Notes: a model not told the origin generated them from the letters alone. 64,000 bases of DNA from Pseudomonas sp. ICMP22404 (GCF_006227205.1 NZ_VCNG01000011.1:186001-250000); one strand, 5' to 3'; shown: positions 53,434 through 62,577, counted from the stretch's first letter. Numbers and translations: made by a program.

Positions 53434-56280
53434 TCAGCCCGCCACCAACACCCGGATCGCTTCCAGGCGCAGCGCAGCTTTTTCCAGCATCGCCAGGCCT
53501 TGTTCGCGCTGTTGGCGCAGGGCCATCAGTTCGCTGTCGCGCACGGTCGGGTTGACGGCTTGCAGCGCGGTCAGGCGGGCCAGTTCCTCGTCAGTATCGG
53601 CCGCCAGGCGGCGCTGGGCTTCGGCCACGCGCTCGGCGTGCCGTGGGGCGATCTTCTCTTCACCGGCATTGATGCGCGGGGTGAGCTGGTCACGCTGGGC
53701 CTGGATGAACTTGTTGGCACTGGCGCGCGGTACGCTCTCGAGCTGGTCGTTCAAGGTCTCGAACGAAACCCGGGCCGCCAGATCGTTACCGTTGGTGTCC
53801 AGCAGGCAGCGCAGGGCGGCCGGTGGCAGGTAACGGCCGAGTTGCAGCGCACGCGGGGCAACCACTTCACTGACGTAAAGCAGTTCCAGCAGCACGGTGC
53901 CGGGCTTGAGGGCCTTGTTCTTGATCAGCGCCACGGCCGTGTTGCCCATGGAGCCGGACAGCACCAGGTCCATGCCGCCTTGCACCATCGGGTGTTCCCA
54001 GGTGATGAACTGCATGTCCTCGCGGGACAGCGCCTGGTTGCGGTCATAGGTGATGGTCACGCCTTCGTCGTCGCCCAGAGGGAAGCTGGCATCGAGCATT
54101 TTTTCGCTTGGCTTGAGAATCAGCGCGTTGTCCGAATGGTCCTCGCTGTCGATGCCGAAGGCGTCGAACAGGGTTTCCATGTAGATCGGCAGGGCGAACT
54201 GATCGTCTTGCTCAAGAATGGCTTCCACCAGTGCGTCGCCTTCACCGGCGCCGCCAGAGTTGAGCTCCAGCAAACGGTCGCGACCGGTGTGCAGCTCGGT
54301 CTCCAGGCGCTCGCGTTCGGTGCGGGCCTCGTCGATCAGCGCTTGCCATTGGCCATCGTCGGCTTCCTCCAGCAAGGGCAGCAGGCGTGGGCCGAACTGA
54401 TGCTGCAAGGCGTTGCCGGTCGGGCAGGTGTTGAGGAAGGCGTTCAACGCCTCGTGGTACCACTGGTACAGCCGCTCCTGTGGACTGGTTTCCAGGTATG
54501 GCACGTGCAACTCGATGGTGTGCTTTTGCCCGATTCGGTCCAGACGGCCGATCCGCTGTTCCAGCAGGTCCGGGTGAGAGGGCAGGTCGAACAGCACCAG
54601 GTGATGAGCGAACTGGAAGTTGCGCCCCTCGCTGCCGATTTCCGAGCAGATCAGCACTTGTGCGCCAAACTCTTCGTCGGCGAAATACGCAGCGGCACGG
54701 TCTCGCTCGAGGATGTTCATGCCTTCGTGGAACACGGTGGCCGGGATGCCGGAGCGCACGCGCAAGGCATCTTCCAGGTCCATGGCGGTTTCGGCATGAG
54801 CACAGATCACCAGTACCTTGGTGCGCTTGAGCATTTTCAGTTGGTCGATCAGCCATTCGACACGTGGGTCGAATTTCCACCAGCGTTCTTCTTCGCTGGC
54901 GTCCGGCTGGGCCTGGAAGCTGACTTCCGGATACAGCTCGGCATGATCGCCCAGGGGCAGCTCGAGGTATTCGTCCGGGCACGGCAGTGGATAGGCGTGC
55001 AGTTTGCGTTCCGGGAAGCCCTGTACGGCGGCACGGGTATTGCGAAACAGCACGCGGCCAGTGCCGTGGCGGTCCAGCAGCTCGCGAACCAGACGGGCGC
55101 TGGCTTCGCTGTCGCCATCGTTGACGGCGGTCAGCAGCGCTTCGCCTTCATTGCCCAGGAAACCGTGGATAGTCTTGTGGGCTTCGGGCGAGAGGCGGCC
55201 CTTGTCCAGCAGCTCCTGCACGGCCTCGGCCACCGGGCGGTAGTTTTCGCTCTCGGCGCGGAAGGCCTTGAGATCGTGGAAGCGGTTCGGGTCCAGCAGG
55301 CGCAGGCGGGCGAAGTGACTGTCCTGGCCCAACTGTTCCGGGGTTGCGGTCAGCAGCAGTACGCCCGGGATCGTCTCGGCAAGCTGTTCGACCAGCGCGT
55401 ACTGCGGGCTGACCTGATCTTCGTGCCACACCAGGTGATGGGCTTCGTCGACCACCATCAGGTCCCAGCCGGCGGCGAACAGCGCGTCCTGGGCCTTCTC
55501 GTCGTCCACCAGCCATTCCAGCGCCACCAGCGCCAGTTGCGTGTCTTCGAACGGGTTGCTCGCATCGCTTTCGATGAAGCGTTCTTCATCGAACAGGGCG
55601 ACTTGCAGGTTGAAGCGCCGGCGCATTTCCACCAGCCACTGGTGCTGAAGGTTTTCCGGGACCAGGATCAATATGCGGCTGGCGCGTCCGGACAACAGCT
55701 GGCGGTGGATGACCAGGCCGGCTTCGATGGTCTTGCCCAATCCCACTTCGTCCGCCAGCAGTACCCGCGGTGCAATGCGGTCGGCCACTTCCCGGGCAAT
55801 GTGCAACTGGTGGGCGATGGGCTGGGCCCGAACACCACCCAGGCCCCAGAGCGGGGACTGCAACTGGCGGCTGGTGTGTTCCAGAGTGTGGTAACGCAGG
55901 GAGAACCAGGCTAGCGGGTCGATCTGGCCGGCGAACAGACGGTCGCTGGCCAGGCGGAACTGGATGAAGTTCGACAGCTGGGTTTCCGGCAGGGTGACGA
56001 CTTCGTTCTGCCCGTTGAGGCCGTGATAGACCAGCAGCCCGTCGACATCATCGACTTCGCGCACGGTCATTTTCCAACCTTCGAAGTGAGTGATCACGTC
56101 GCCCGGTGAAAACCGTACACGTGTAAGAGGCGCATTCCGTAGCGCGTACTGGCGGGTGTCGCCAGTGGCCGGGTAGAGCACGGTCAACAAGCGGCCGTCC
56201 TGTGCCAGAACGGTGCCTAAACCCAGCTCGGCTTCGCTGTCACTGATCCAGCGTTGCCCCGGTTGATACTGCTGCGCCAT
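53434..56280 (-). CDS. rapA: RapA, RNA polymerase-associated SWI2/SNF2 ATPase
   Basis: RapA is a 948-residue ATPase that recycles stalled RNA polymerase. N-terminal Tudor-like domains precede the ATPase core. The Walker A region is LLADEVGLGKTIEAGLV near residue 174, and the DEAH box is VVDEAHHLVW near residue 275. Motifs V and VI read GSEGRNFQFAHH and QRIGRLDRIGQ near residue 580. The length and the last 300 residues also match RapA. It is a single gene, and the long terminator follows it. Confidence 0.96.
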   Translation of the reverse strand: MAQQYQPGQRWISDSEAELGLGTVLAQDGRLLTVLYPATGDTRQYALRNAPLTRVRFSPGDVITHFEGWKMTVREVDDVDGLLVYHGLNGQNEVVTLPETQLSNFIQFRLASDRLFAGQIDPLAWFSLRYHTLEHTSRQLQSPLWGLGGVRAQPIAHQLHIAREVADRIAPRVLLADEVGLGKTIEAGLVIHRQLLSGRASRILILVPENLQHQWLVEMRRRFNLQVALFDEERFIESDASNPFEDTQLALVALEWLVDDEKAQDALFAAGWDLMVVDEAHHLVWHEDQVSPQYALVEQLAETIPGVLLLTATPEQLGQDSHFARLRLLDPNRFHDLKAFRAESENYRPVAEAVQELLDKGRLSPEAHKTIHGFLGNEGEALLTAVNDGDSEASARLVRELLDRHGTGRVLFRNTRAAVQGFPERKLHAYPLPCPDEYLELPLGDHAELYPEVSFQAQPDASEEERWWKFDPRVEWLIDQLKMLKRTKVLVICAHAETAMDLEDALRVRSGIPATVFHEGMNILERDRAAAYFADEEFGAQVLICSEIGSEGRNFQFAHHLVLFDLPSHPDLLEQRIGRLDRIGQKHTIELHVPYLETSPQERLYQWYHEALNAFLNTCPTGNALQHQFGPRLLPLLEEADDGQWQALIDEARTERERLETELHTGRDRLLELNSGGAGEGDALVEAILEQDDQFALPIYMETLFDAFGIDSEDHSDNALILKPSEKMLDASFPLGDDEGVTITYDRNQALSREDMQFITWEHPMVQGGMDLVLSGSMGNTAVALIKNKALKPGTVLLELLYVSEVVAPRALQLGRYLPPAALRCLLDTNGNDLAARVSFETLNDQLESVPRASANKFIQAQRDQLTPRINAGEEKIAPRHAERVAEAQRRLAADTDEELARLTALQAVNPTVRDSELMALRQQREQGLAMLEKAALRLEAIRVLVAG

Positions 56281-56527
56281 GCTGCCTGACTCCCGCCTTG
56301 AAAAAGCCGATTATCTTAACGGAATGATCCCGTAGACCAAAGGAATTACGCACGTAACGGGCTGTTATGAGCGCCATTCCTTCGACCGGCGCGATGGAAC
56401 TTCAGCGGGTTTGGCGATCAAACAGGCTTGTGCCTGCCTTGCATTAATGCCAACCGGGTCACAAGTTTCGGACCAGTGGTTCAAGCAGCCTGCGCCGCGG
56501 CCGATAACCTGATGACAGGAGATTTCT

Positions 56528-56869
56528 ATGTTGCTACCCACGCTCCCTTTGAGCGCCGTACCTATCACCGCACAACAGGATCCAGTCCGCCAGCGACCGG
56601 ACATCCCGCCCGTGGCCCCGGTACAGCAAACCTCCAGCGAAAGCACCATCGACCTGCAAAAGCGCGATCCGGAAGAGGCTGCGCTGTTGCTGCGCGAGGA
56701 ACAGCGTCGCCAGCAAGAGCGCGACAGGCGTCGTCGCGAAGCCGATGAAGACCCCGAGGAACACCTGGCCATACCGGGGACCGAACTCAACGCCGACAAC
56801 ACCGTGCCGGTGAAACCCCTGATTGACGATGAGGCGCGCCAGGGCCTGTGGGTCGATATCCAGATCTGA
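56528..56869 (+). CDS. Conserved hypothetical proline/charged protein
   Basis: This 113-residue protein has a Pro/Gln-rich first half (RQRPDIPPVAPVQQ) and a highly charged middle of Arg, Glu and Gln (REEQRRQQERDRRRREADED). It resembles short conserved Pseudomonas proteins, some mis-annotated as aspartate-semialdehyde dehydrogenase, which this is not. No domain is recognised. It starts behind GACAGGAG. It stands alone, downstream of the divergent rapA. Confidence 0.72.
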   Translation: MLLPTLPLSAVPITAQQDPVRQRPDIPPVAPVQQTSSESTIDLQKRDPEEAALLLREEQRRQQERDRRRREADEDPEEHLAIPGTELNADNTVPVKPLIDDEARQGLWVDIQI

Positions 56870-56964
56870 TTTCCGATGTTTGCCCACGCACGCAGGCTGG
56901 TCAACGCAGCCAACAGCCCCCATCATGAGCACATTCGCACTTCACTGCATGATGCCGACACGCC

Positions 56965-57126
56965 ATGAGCCAAGACGACAAACTGATTGACCTGAGCGCT
57001 GAGCGCGCCAAGCGCGTTCATGATCTCAACGAAAAACGCCTCAATGAAGTCCGCCAGGCATTCGAGCAGGCCATGCCCCTGGGCAAGGCCAAGAAAAAGC
57101 CGAAGAACAAACCGAAGAAGCGTTGA
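56965..57126 (+). CDS. Small basic protein, 53 residues
   Basis: This 53-residue reading frame starts MSQDDKLIDLSAERAKRVHD and ends in a lysine-rich tail (KKKPKNKPKKR). The first 40 residues are amphipathic and helical; the tail is strongly basic. The composition suggests nucleic acid or phospholipid contact. I do not recognise a family name, and function is unknown. It lies 95 bases after the proline-rich gene. Confidence 0.6.
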   Translation: MSQDDKLIDLSAERAKRVHDLNEKRLNEVRQAFEQAMPLGKAKKKPKNKPKKR

Positions 57127-57189
57127 CGCCCCCTCGATCCCTTCAGCGGATCAGTTATTTCCCTCCTTTTCGCTCGGTCGCGAGCGTTA

Positions 57190-57203
57190 TTGACCCCGGT
57201 CAA
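57190..57203 (+). promoter_or_regulatory. ANR/FNR box
   Basis: TTGACCCCGGTCAA is an exact match to TTGAY-N4-RTCAA and is perfectly symmetric. Its centre lies about 41.5 bases before a likely start site near 57,238, with TAATGT at 57,226-57,231 as the -10 element. This is the class II FNR layout. It precedes the small membrane peptide gene. Confidence 0.75.
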
Positions 57204-57270
57204 TGTTCATCCCGGTTCGATTGGTTAATGTGGCTCCAACACAACAGGAGCAGGACCAAGGAGGCCAATC

Positions 57271-57387
57271 ATGTTTTTCGATAATGTGGTGTTTGCCGGA
57301 ATGTTAACGGTCGGCTTCATGTTCGTATTCTTCGCTGTTTTTGGATTATTCATCTGGAAAGACGCCCATAAGCGCAAAAAACCGTAG
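57271..57387 (+). CDS. CcoM-like single-span membrane peptide
   Basis: This 38-residue peptide reads MFFDNVVFAGMLTVGFMFVF and ends in a charged KDAHKRKKP tail, with one membrane helix between. It resembles CcoM, the extra small subunit of the cbb3 oxidase of P. stutzeri. The AAGGAGG site at 57,257 is strong and eight bases before the ATG. The ANR box upstream fits the control of cbb3 genes under low oxygen. The match is from memory of the family, so the name is tentative. Confidence 0.62.
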   Translation: MFFDNVVFAGMLTVGFMFVFFAVFGLFIWKDAHKRKKP

Positions 57388-57422
57388 GTCTTTCCAGTTG
57401 TAACGAGCACGCAAGGCATTTT

Positions 57423-57448
57423 GGGCGACTTCGGTCGCCCTTTTTTTT
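57423..57448 (+). terminator. Terminator after the CcoM-like gene
   Basis: GGGCGAC and GTCGCCC with a TTCG loop, followed by eight T residues. Confidence 0.9.
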
Positions 57449-57490
57449 GTGCCAGATTCTTGCCCATACACCGAAGCCCTGTTCGAGCCG

Positions 57491-57590
57491 GTGGGAGCAA
57501 AGCTTGCTCGCGATGAATTGAAACACGGTCTGTAAATCGAGGTGCCTTCGTCGCGAGCAAGCTTTGCTCCCACAGGCTTTGCTCCCACAG
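57491..57590. repeat. REP cluster
   Basis: GTGGGAGCAAAGCTTGCTCG, an inverted AGCTTTGCTCCCACAG and an extra GCTTTGCTCCCACAG repeat lie between the CcoM-like gene and pit. Confidence 0.85.
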
Positions 57591-57607
57591 GGCCAGTGTT
57601 CCGGGCA

Positions 57608-57645
57608 TAAAAAAAGGTGCGATCCGCAAGGATTGCACCTTTTTT
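57608..57645. terminator. Terminator after pit
   Basis: AAAAAAAAGGTGCGATCC and GGATTGCACCTTTTTT form an 11-bp stem with one G-U pair. It ends the minus-strand pit gene. Confidence 0.85.
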
Positions 57646-57659
57646 GTGAGCTGCTGGAA

Positions 57660-59135
57660 TCAGCTGCCCAGGGCCTTGGAAGCCAACCAGAACAACCCGG
57701 CCGAGAGCGCCACCGTCGCCGGCAGGGTCAGCACCCAGGCCAGCAGGATGTTGCGTACCGTGCCGCCTTGCAGGCCGCTCTTGTTGGCGATCATGGTGCC
57801 GGCCACGCCGGAAGACAGCACGTGGGTGGTGGATACCGGCAGGCTGAAGACGTTGGCCAGGCCGATCATGCACGCGGTGGTGATCTGCGCCGACATGCCC
57901 TGGGCGTAGGTCATGCCCTGCTTGCCGATTTTCTCGCCGATGGTCAGCACCACACGCTTCCAGCCAACCATGGTGCCCAGGCCCAGCGCCAGGGCGACGG
58001 CCAGGATCACCCAGAACGGGGCGTATTCGGTGGTGGCGGTCAGGTCCTTGCGCAGCTTGTTCAGGTCGTCTTTTTCACGGGCTGCCAGGTTTGGCAGCTT
58101 GCCGACCTTCTTGGCCGTGTCGTCCAGGCAGAGCAGGTAGCGACGAATCTCGATGCGGCTTTCCGACGGCAGCGAATGGTAGTCGGCCACGCCTTTGAGG
58201 GTGTCGAGCAGCGCATTGATGGTGGGTTCGGTCTGCTGCGGGTTGCAACGGAATTTCTCCGGCAGATCGCCCGGCACGCTTTTGCCCAGCGCCAGGTATT
58301 CACCCAGGGATTCGCTGTTGCGCTGGTAGAACTGGCTCAGGTGCAGGGTCGCGTCACGGGTGCGCTCGATCTGGTAGGTGGTACTGCTCAGGTCGAGTAC
58401 GAACTGCGCGGGCACGATACCGATCAGTACCAGCATGATGAGGCCGATGCCTTTCTGGCCGTCGTTGGAGCCGTGGACGAAGCTGACGGCCATGGCCGAA
58501 ATCACCAGCACCAGGCGATTCCAGAACGGAGGGTGCTTCTTGTCGTCGATCTTGCGGCGCTGTTCCGGTGTCTTGTGCATCTTCGACAGCGGACGCCACC
58601 ATTTCAGGCCGATCAGCACCAGGGCTGCAACCAGGAAGCCGGCCATGGGGGAGAACACCAGGGAGGCGCCGATATCGATCGCCTTCTGCCAGTTCACCCC
58701 GTCGCCCAACGGGATATCGTTGATCAGCGCGTTGGCCAGGCCCACGCCGAGGATCGAACCGATCAACGTATGGGAACTGGACGCCGGGATACCGAAGTAC
58801 CAAGTACCCAGGTTCCAGGTGATGGCCGCAGCGAGCAGCGAAAATACCATCGCCAGCCCGTGTCCTGTGTTCACGTTGATCAGCAGCTCCACGGGCAACA
58901 GGTGGACGATGGCATACGCCACGCCAACGCCGCCCAGCAGCACGCCGAGGAAGTTGAACACCCCGGAAAAGAACACCGCCAGGTGCGGCGGCATCGCCTT
59001 GGTGTAGATAACAGTGGCAACCGCGTTAGCGGTGTCATGAAAGCCGTTGATGAACTCGAAGGCGAGGACAAAAGCCAGGGCGAGCAAGAGGCTCACAAGC
59101 ACCCAAGCATCCAGTCCGCTGAATAAATCGATCAT
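57660..59135 (-). CDS. Inorganic phosphate transporter, Pit family
   Basis: This 491-residue membrane protein of the Pit family imports metal-phosphate driven by protons. Family motifs are EFINGFHDTANAVATVIYTK near residue 27 and GSNDGQKGIG near residue 225, with a central cytoplasmic region at about residues 255-350. About ten membrane segments are visible. No PhoB box is evident before the start, consistent with constitutive Pit rather than Pst. Confidence 0.93.
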   Translation of the reverse strand: MIDLFSGLDAWVLVSLLLALAFVLAFEFINGFHDTANAVATVIYTKAMPPHLAVFFSGVFNFLGVLLGGVGVAYAIVHLLPVELLINVNTGHGLAMVFSLLAAAITWNLGTWYFGIPASSSHTLIGSILGVGLANALINDIPLGDGVNWQKAIDIGASLVFSPMAGFLVAALVLIGLKWWRPLSKMHKTPEQRRKIDDKKHPPFWNRLVLVISAMAVSFVHGSNDGQKGIGLIMLVLIGIVPAQFVLDLSSTTYQIERTRDATLHLSQFYQRNSESLGEYLALGKSVPGDLPEKFRCNPQQTEPTINALLDTLKGVADYHSLPSESRIEIRRYLLCLDDTAKKVGKLPNLAAREKDDLNKLRKDLTATTEYAPFWVILAVALALGLGTMVGWKRVVLTIGEKIGKQGMTYAQGMSAQITTACMIGLANVFSLPVSTTHVLSSGVAGTMIANKSGLQGGTVRNILLAWVLTLPATVALSAGLFWLASKALGS

Positions 59136-59490
59136 GAAGGTTTTCTGACCCGGTCATAAGGGGGCGCGATTATGCCAGAAAACCTCATTGATCGATGCAT
59201 TGCCTGCTCATCGGTAACATTCTTCAACGAAATAATTTGTAGGAAACCCTCCGGGAGCAGGTTTTCCAAGGGCTGCGCAACCCATTGATTCCGGGGGTTA
59301 AAAGCCAGGCGAGCAAGAGACGCCAAGGCTGGGCAGGGGGCCAGGAATTTGTATGAAATATCTGAAAAGAAGGTCAGTCACGGCTTCATCCAGCCCATGG
59401 CGGAAGGAGAGGGCGGCCCGCTCATGACGGGCGTCCAGCCGCGGTGTCCGGTCTGGGTGGCGACCGGATACCGTTTTCAAGGAAAGCGTG
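59136..59490. other. Intergenic region, no gene seen
   Basis: These 355 bases between pit and the small charged-protein gene have no convincing open frame, REP unit, or strong hairpin. They should contain the pit promoter. Confidence 0.4.
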
Positions 59491-59691
59491 TCATCGCTCT
59501 TCGGGCCTGAGTTCCTTTTCCATTTTCTGAAGTTCCTGGGAAAAGGCCTGGTCCTGAACAGTGGCGCGTTTACGCCAGGGTTTGCGTTCCGGTTCAGGTT
59601 GTGCGGCGTAGGTGGTGACTTCCCCACCGTAAACTTCCTTGTAACGTTGTTCCTGGCGCTCAAGTTCCGCGCGCAGTTCGTCTTTCGTCAC
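59491..59691 (-). CDS. Small charged protein, 66 residues
   Basis: This 66-residue protein reads MTKDELRAELERQEQRYKEV and continues with YGGEVTTYAAQPEPE and a charged tail ending MEKELRPEER. It is very hydrophilic and probably helical. The GTG at 59691 with AGGTAAT upstream gives a conserved-looking start. An in-frame ATG 150 bases upstream would add a Trp/Pro-rich stretch of weaker appearance. No function is known. Confidence 0.62.
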   Translation of the reverse strand: MTKDELRAELERQEQRYKEVYGGEVTTYAAQPEPERKPWRKRATVQDQAFSQELQKMEKELRPEER

Positions 59692-59860
59692 AGTATTACC
59701 TAGCAAAGTGAAATTGAATCTGGTGATACGCACTGCATGTATCCACGCAGACGGCCACGGCACCAGAGCTGACAGCTGACGTAGCATCAGGGCTTCGTGT
59801 TGTTGCCGATACAGGGGAAGCGGCCATGGGGCTTCAGGCACCTGAGGACGGAGCAGGCCA

Positions 59861-59952
59861 ATGGGCCTTACCGTCGCTGAGTTGCATTATAGCGGTCCAC
59901 CCGAAGAACACTATCGGGAAATATTTAAAGGGCGGATTGTTGTGTGTACCCA
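59861..59952 (+). pseudogene. Possible remnant of an AraC-family regulator
   Basis: The frame from 59,861 reads GLTVAELHYSGPPEEHYREI and FKGRI. This resembles the segment of AraC-type regulators (OruR/ArgR-like sensor domain) in which a residue pattern of P-x-x-H-x-x-x-Y precedes a short basic strand. An in-frame stop lies 18 bases upstream and the frame degrades after about 30 codons. It would be a decayed fragment. The match is from memory and weak. Confidence 0.2.
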
Positions 59953-60161
59953 TATTTGCGTGTGCAACTTATGGCAATTACGTTTCAAGCAATACCACCC
60001 GTGCCGATACCCTCGCGCCGTTCAAGGCGACAAGTTCAATATTGCAACCTCGTTGTTCAAAGTCAAATGTGCCTGACGCCGCTCTTCAAACTAATTGTCG
60101 GATTCGTTGAGCGCTCGGACGATTCCGAAGGCGTCTCGTTGATTGCGATTATCGGTCGAGG

Positions 60162-60176
60162 GTTCGATAATCGAAC
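60162..60176. promoter_or_regulatory. PcaR operator before pcaR
   Basis: GTTCGATAATCGAAC is palindromic and matches the P. putida PcaR site (GTTCGATAATCGCAC) with one change. It lies 76 bases before pcaR. A second, weaker inverted copy, GCGATTATCGG, is at 60,145. Autoregulation of pcaR is likely. Confidence 0.75.
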
Positions 60177-60251
60177 GGTGTTGATGGCCAGCCCTTGTTG
60201 TTCCGCTGGCCGCCGTTTGTAATAACCCTCACTGCCGGGGAAGTACCAGAC

Positions 60252-61094
60252 ATGAACGACCAACTGCGCAACGCCTTCTCTTCAGTCGCGCCACCGATTG
60301 TCGCCTCGCCGGCCAAACGGATCCAGGCCCTGACCGGCGACCCGGACTTCATGACGTCCCTGGCCCGCGGACTGGCCGTGGTCCAGGCGTTCCAGGAGCG
60401 CAAGCGGCACCTGACCATTGCGCAGATCAGCCATCGCACCGAAATCCCCCGTGCTGCGGTCAGACGCTGCCTGCACACGTTGATCAAGCTCGGCTACGCC
60501 ACCACCGACGGGCGCACCTATTCGCTGTTGCCCAAGGTGTTGACCCTCGGCCACGCCTACCTGTCGTCGACGCCGCTGGCGGTTTCTGCCCAGCCGTACC
60601 TGGATCGCATGAGCGAACAGCTGCACGAGGCCTGTAACATGGCGACGCTCGAAGGTGACGACATTCTCTATATCGCCCGGTCAGCCACCACCCAGCGGCT
60701 GATTTCCGTGGACCTGTCCGTCGGTGGACGCCTGCCGGCCTATTGCACCTCCATGGGCAGGATTCTCCTGGCGGCCCTGGATGATGCTTCGCTGCGTGAC
60801 TACCTCGACCACGCCGATCTGCAGGCCAAGACCAGCCGGACATTGCACACCCCCGAGGCGCTGCTCGAATGCCTGCAGCAGGTGCGACTGCAGGGCTGGT
60901 GCATCGTCGATCAGGAATTGGAGCAGGGGCTGCGGGCCATTGCCGTTCCGGTCTATGACGCTTCCGGCCAGGTCGTGGCGGCGCTGAATGTCAGTACCCA
61001 TGCCGGACGTGTCAGCCGCAGTGAACTGGAGCAGCGGTTCCTGCCCAGTCTGTTGGGGGCCAGCCGGGACCTGAGCGCGCAACTGTTCGCTTAA
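60252..61094 (+). CDS. pcaR: PcaR, IclR-family regulator of the beta-ketoadipate pathway
   Basis: This 280-residue IclR-type regulator activates pca genes in response to beta-ketoadipate. The winged helix-turn-helix is at about residues 38-75 (HLTIAQISHRTEIPRAAVRR). The effector domain follows, with LHEACNMATLEGDDILYIAR near residue 124 and AYCTSMGRILLAALDD near residue 161. Its own 15-bp operator lies upstream, and further copies precede pcaK and the CoA-transferase genes. Confidence 0.94.
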   Translation: MNDQLRNAFSSVAPPIVASPAKRIQALTGDPDFMTSLARGLAVVQAFQERKRHLTIAQISHRTEIPRAAVRRCLHTLIKLGYATTDGRTYSLLPKVLTLGHAYLSSTPLAVSAQPYLDRMSEQLHEACNMATLEGDDILYIARSATTQRLISVDLSVGGRLPAYCTSMGRILLAALDDASLRDYLDHADLQAKTSRTLHTPEALLECLQQVRLQGWCIVDQELEQGLRAIAVPVYDASGQVVAALNVSTHAGRVSRSELEQRFLPSLLGASRDLSAQLFA

Positions 61095-61097
61095 GCT

Positions 61098-61112
61098 GTT
61101 CGATAAACGCAC
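61098..61112. promoter_or_regulatory. PcaR operator before pcaK
   Basis: GTTCGATAAACGCAC differs by one base from the PcaR consensus. It starts four bases after the pcaR stop codon and 119 bases before pcaK. Confidence 0.7.
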
Positions 61113-61230
61113 AGAGACGTCTCGGGTGAATTGACGGTGTTTATCTGGCCTCATTAATGTCGCGGCAGCGTCATCCGGCGCGATCGGGCCCACCCATGTA
61201 GGGCCCGGCACAATAATAATGAGACAGACG

Positions 61231-62577
61231 ATGAACCAGCCCCAGACCTCCGTAGGCCATTGCCTCGACGTGCAGTCCTTCATCAACGGACAACCCATTT
61301 CGCGCTATCAGTGGCGGGTGGTGATCCTTTGTTTCCTGATTGTCTTCCTCGATGGCCTCGACACCGCGGCCATGGGCTTCATCGCCCCGGCCCTGTCCCA
61401 GGATTGGGGTATCGATCGCGCCAGCCTCGGCCCGGTCATGAGCGCGGCGCTGATCGGCATGGTCTTCGGCGCGCTGGGCTCCGGTCCGCTGGCTGACCGC
61501 TTCGGGCGAAAGGTCGTCCTGGTGGGTGCGGTCGTGCTGTTCGGTGCGTTCAGCCTGGCGTCGGCCTATAGCGCCAATGTCGAGCAATTGCTGGTGCTGC
61601 GCTTCCTGACGGGCCTGGGGTTGGGCGCAGGGATGCCGAATGCCACCACCTTGCTGTCGGAATACACCCCGGAGCGCAAGAAATCCCTGCTGGTGACCAG
61701 CATGTTCTGCGGATTCAACCTGGGGATGGCCGGCGGCGGCTTTATCTCGGCCAAACTGATCCCGACGTTCGGCTGGCACAGCTTGCTGTTGATCGGCGGG
61801 ATCCTGCCATTGATCCTGGCGGTGGTGCTGCTGTTCTGGCTACCGGAGTCGGCGCGCTACCTGCTCGTGCGCAATCGTGGCACCGACAAGGTACGCAAGG
61901 CCCTGGCACCGATCGACCCAGCCACCATTGCCCAGGCGGCCAGCTTCAGTGTCCCCGAGCAGAAAACCGTGAAGGCCCGAAACGTCCTCGCGGTGATTTT
62001 CTCCGGTACCTACAGCGCCGGTACATTGTTGCTGTGGCTGACCTATTTCATGGGGCTGGTGATCGTTTACCTGTTGACCAGTTGGCTGCCGACGCTGATG
62101 CGCGACAGCGGCGCAAGCATGGAACAGGCCGCTTTCATCGGCGCGCTGTTCCAGTTGGGTGGCGTCCTGAGTGCAGTGGGCGTGGGCTGGGCGATGGATC
62201 GGTTCAATCCCCACAAGGTCATCGGCTTTTTCTACCTGATGGCCGGAATATTTGCCTACGCAGTAGGGCAGAGCCTGGGCCATATCACGTTGCTCGCGAC
62301 GTTGGTGCTGGTGGCCGGCATGTGCGTCAACGGCGCGCAATCGGCGATGCCTTCCCTGGCGGCGCGTTTCTACCCGACCCAGGGCCGGGCCACGGGGGTG
62401 TCGTGGATGCTCGGCATCGGTCGTTTCGGCGCGATCCTCGGGGCCTGGATGGGGGCGACTTTGCTGGGCCTGGGCTGGAACTTCGAGCAGGTGCTGACCG
62501 CCCTGGTCATTCCTGCCGCGTTGGCGACTGCGGCCGTGGTGATCAAAGGCGTGGTCAGTCATGCGGATGCGACCTGA
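61231..62577 (+). CDS. pcaK: 4-hydroxybenzoate/protocatechuate transporter PcaK
   Basis: This 448-residue major facilitator has 12 membrane segments and belongs to the aromatic acid:H+ symporter group. The conserved motifs are FLDGLDTAAMGFIAPALSQ near residue 36 and the DRFGRK-type loop GPLADRFGRKVVL near residue 86. The family imports 4-hydroxybenzoate and protocatechuate and is also needed for chemotaxis. The start at 61231 (MNQPQTSVG) is preferred. It lies behind a PcaR operator. Confidence 0.92.
   Translation: MNQPQTSVGHCLDVQSFINGQPISRYQWRVVILCFLIVFLDGLDTAAMGFIAPALSQDWGIDRASLGPVMSAALIGMVFGALGSGPLADRFGRKVVLVGAVVLFGAFSLASAYSANVEQLLVLRFLTGLGLGAGMPNATTLLSEYTPERKKSLLVTSMFCGFNLGMAGGGFISAKLIPTFGWHSLLLIGGILPLILAVVLLFWLPESARYLLVRNRGTDKVRKALAPIDPATIAQAASFSVPEQKTVKARNVLAVIFSGTYSAGTLLLWLTYFMGLVIVYLLTSWLPTLMRDSGASMEQAAFIGALFQLGGVLSAVGVGWAMDRFNPHKVIGFFYLMAGIFAYAVGQSLGHITLLATLVLVAGMCVNGAQSAMPSLAARFYPTQGRATGVSWMLGIGRFGAILGAWMGATLLGLGWNFEQVLTALVIPAALATAAVVIKGVVSHADAT

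Larger units (their letters stand above)
59692..60251. other. Intergenic region before pcaR
   Basis: This 560-base stretch carries the PcaR operator at 60,162-60,176. It also contains a possible remnant of an AraC-type regulator near 59,861. The remainder shows no gene I can support. Confidence 0.5.

Noticed and set aside
53500..55914. Long open frame opposite rapA (about 800 codons)
   Set aside because: It is antisense to a clear RapA gene with intact motifs. In GC-rich DNA such mirror frames are common and its product has no recognisable motif.
59136..59490. Small gene or PhoB box before pit
   Set aside because: No open frame with a ribosome site and no two CTGTCAT-type direct repeats were found.
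59491..59841. Extended 116-codon version of the small charged protein
   Set aside because: The added 50 residues are rich in Trp and Pro and precede a better GTG start with its own ribosome site, so the shorter form was kept.
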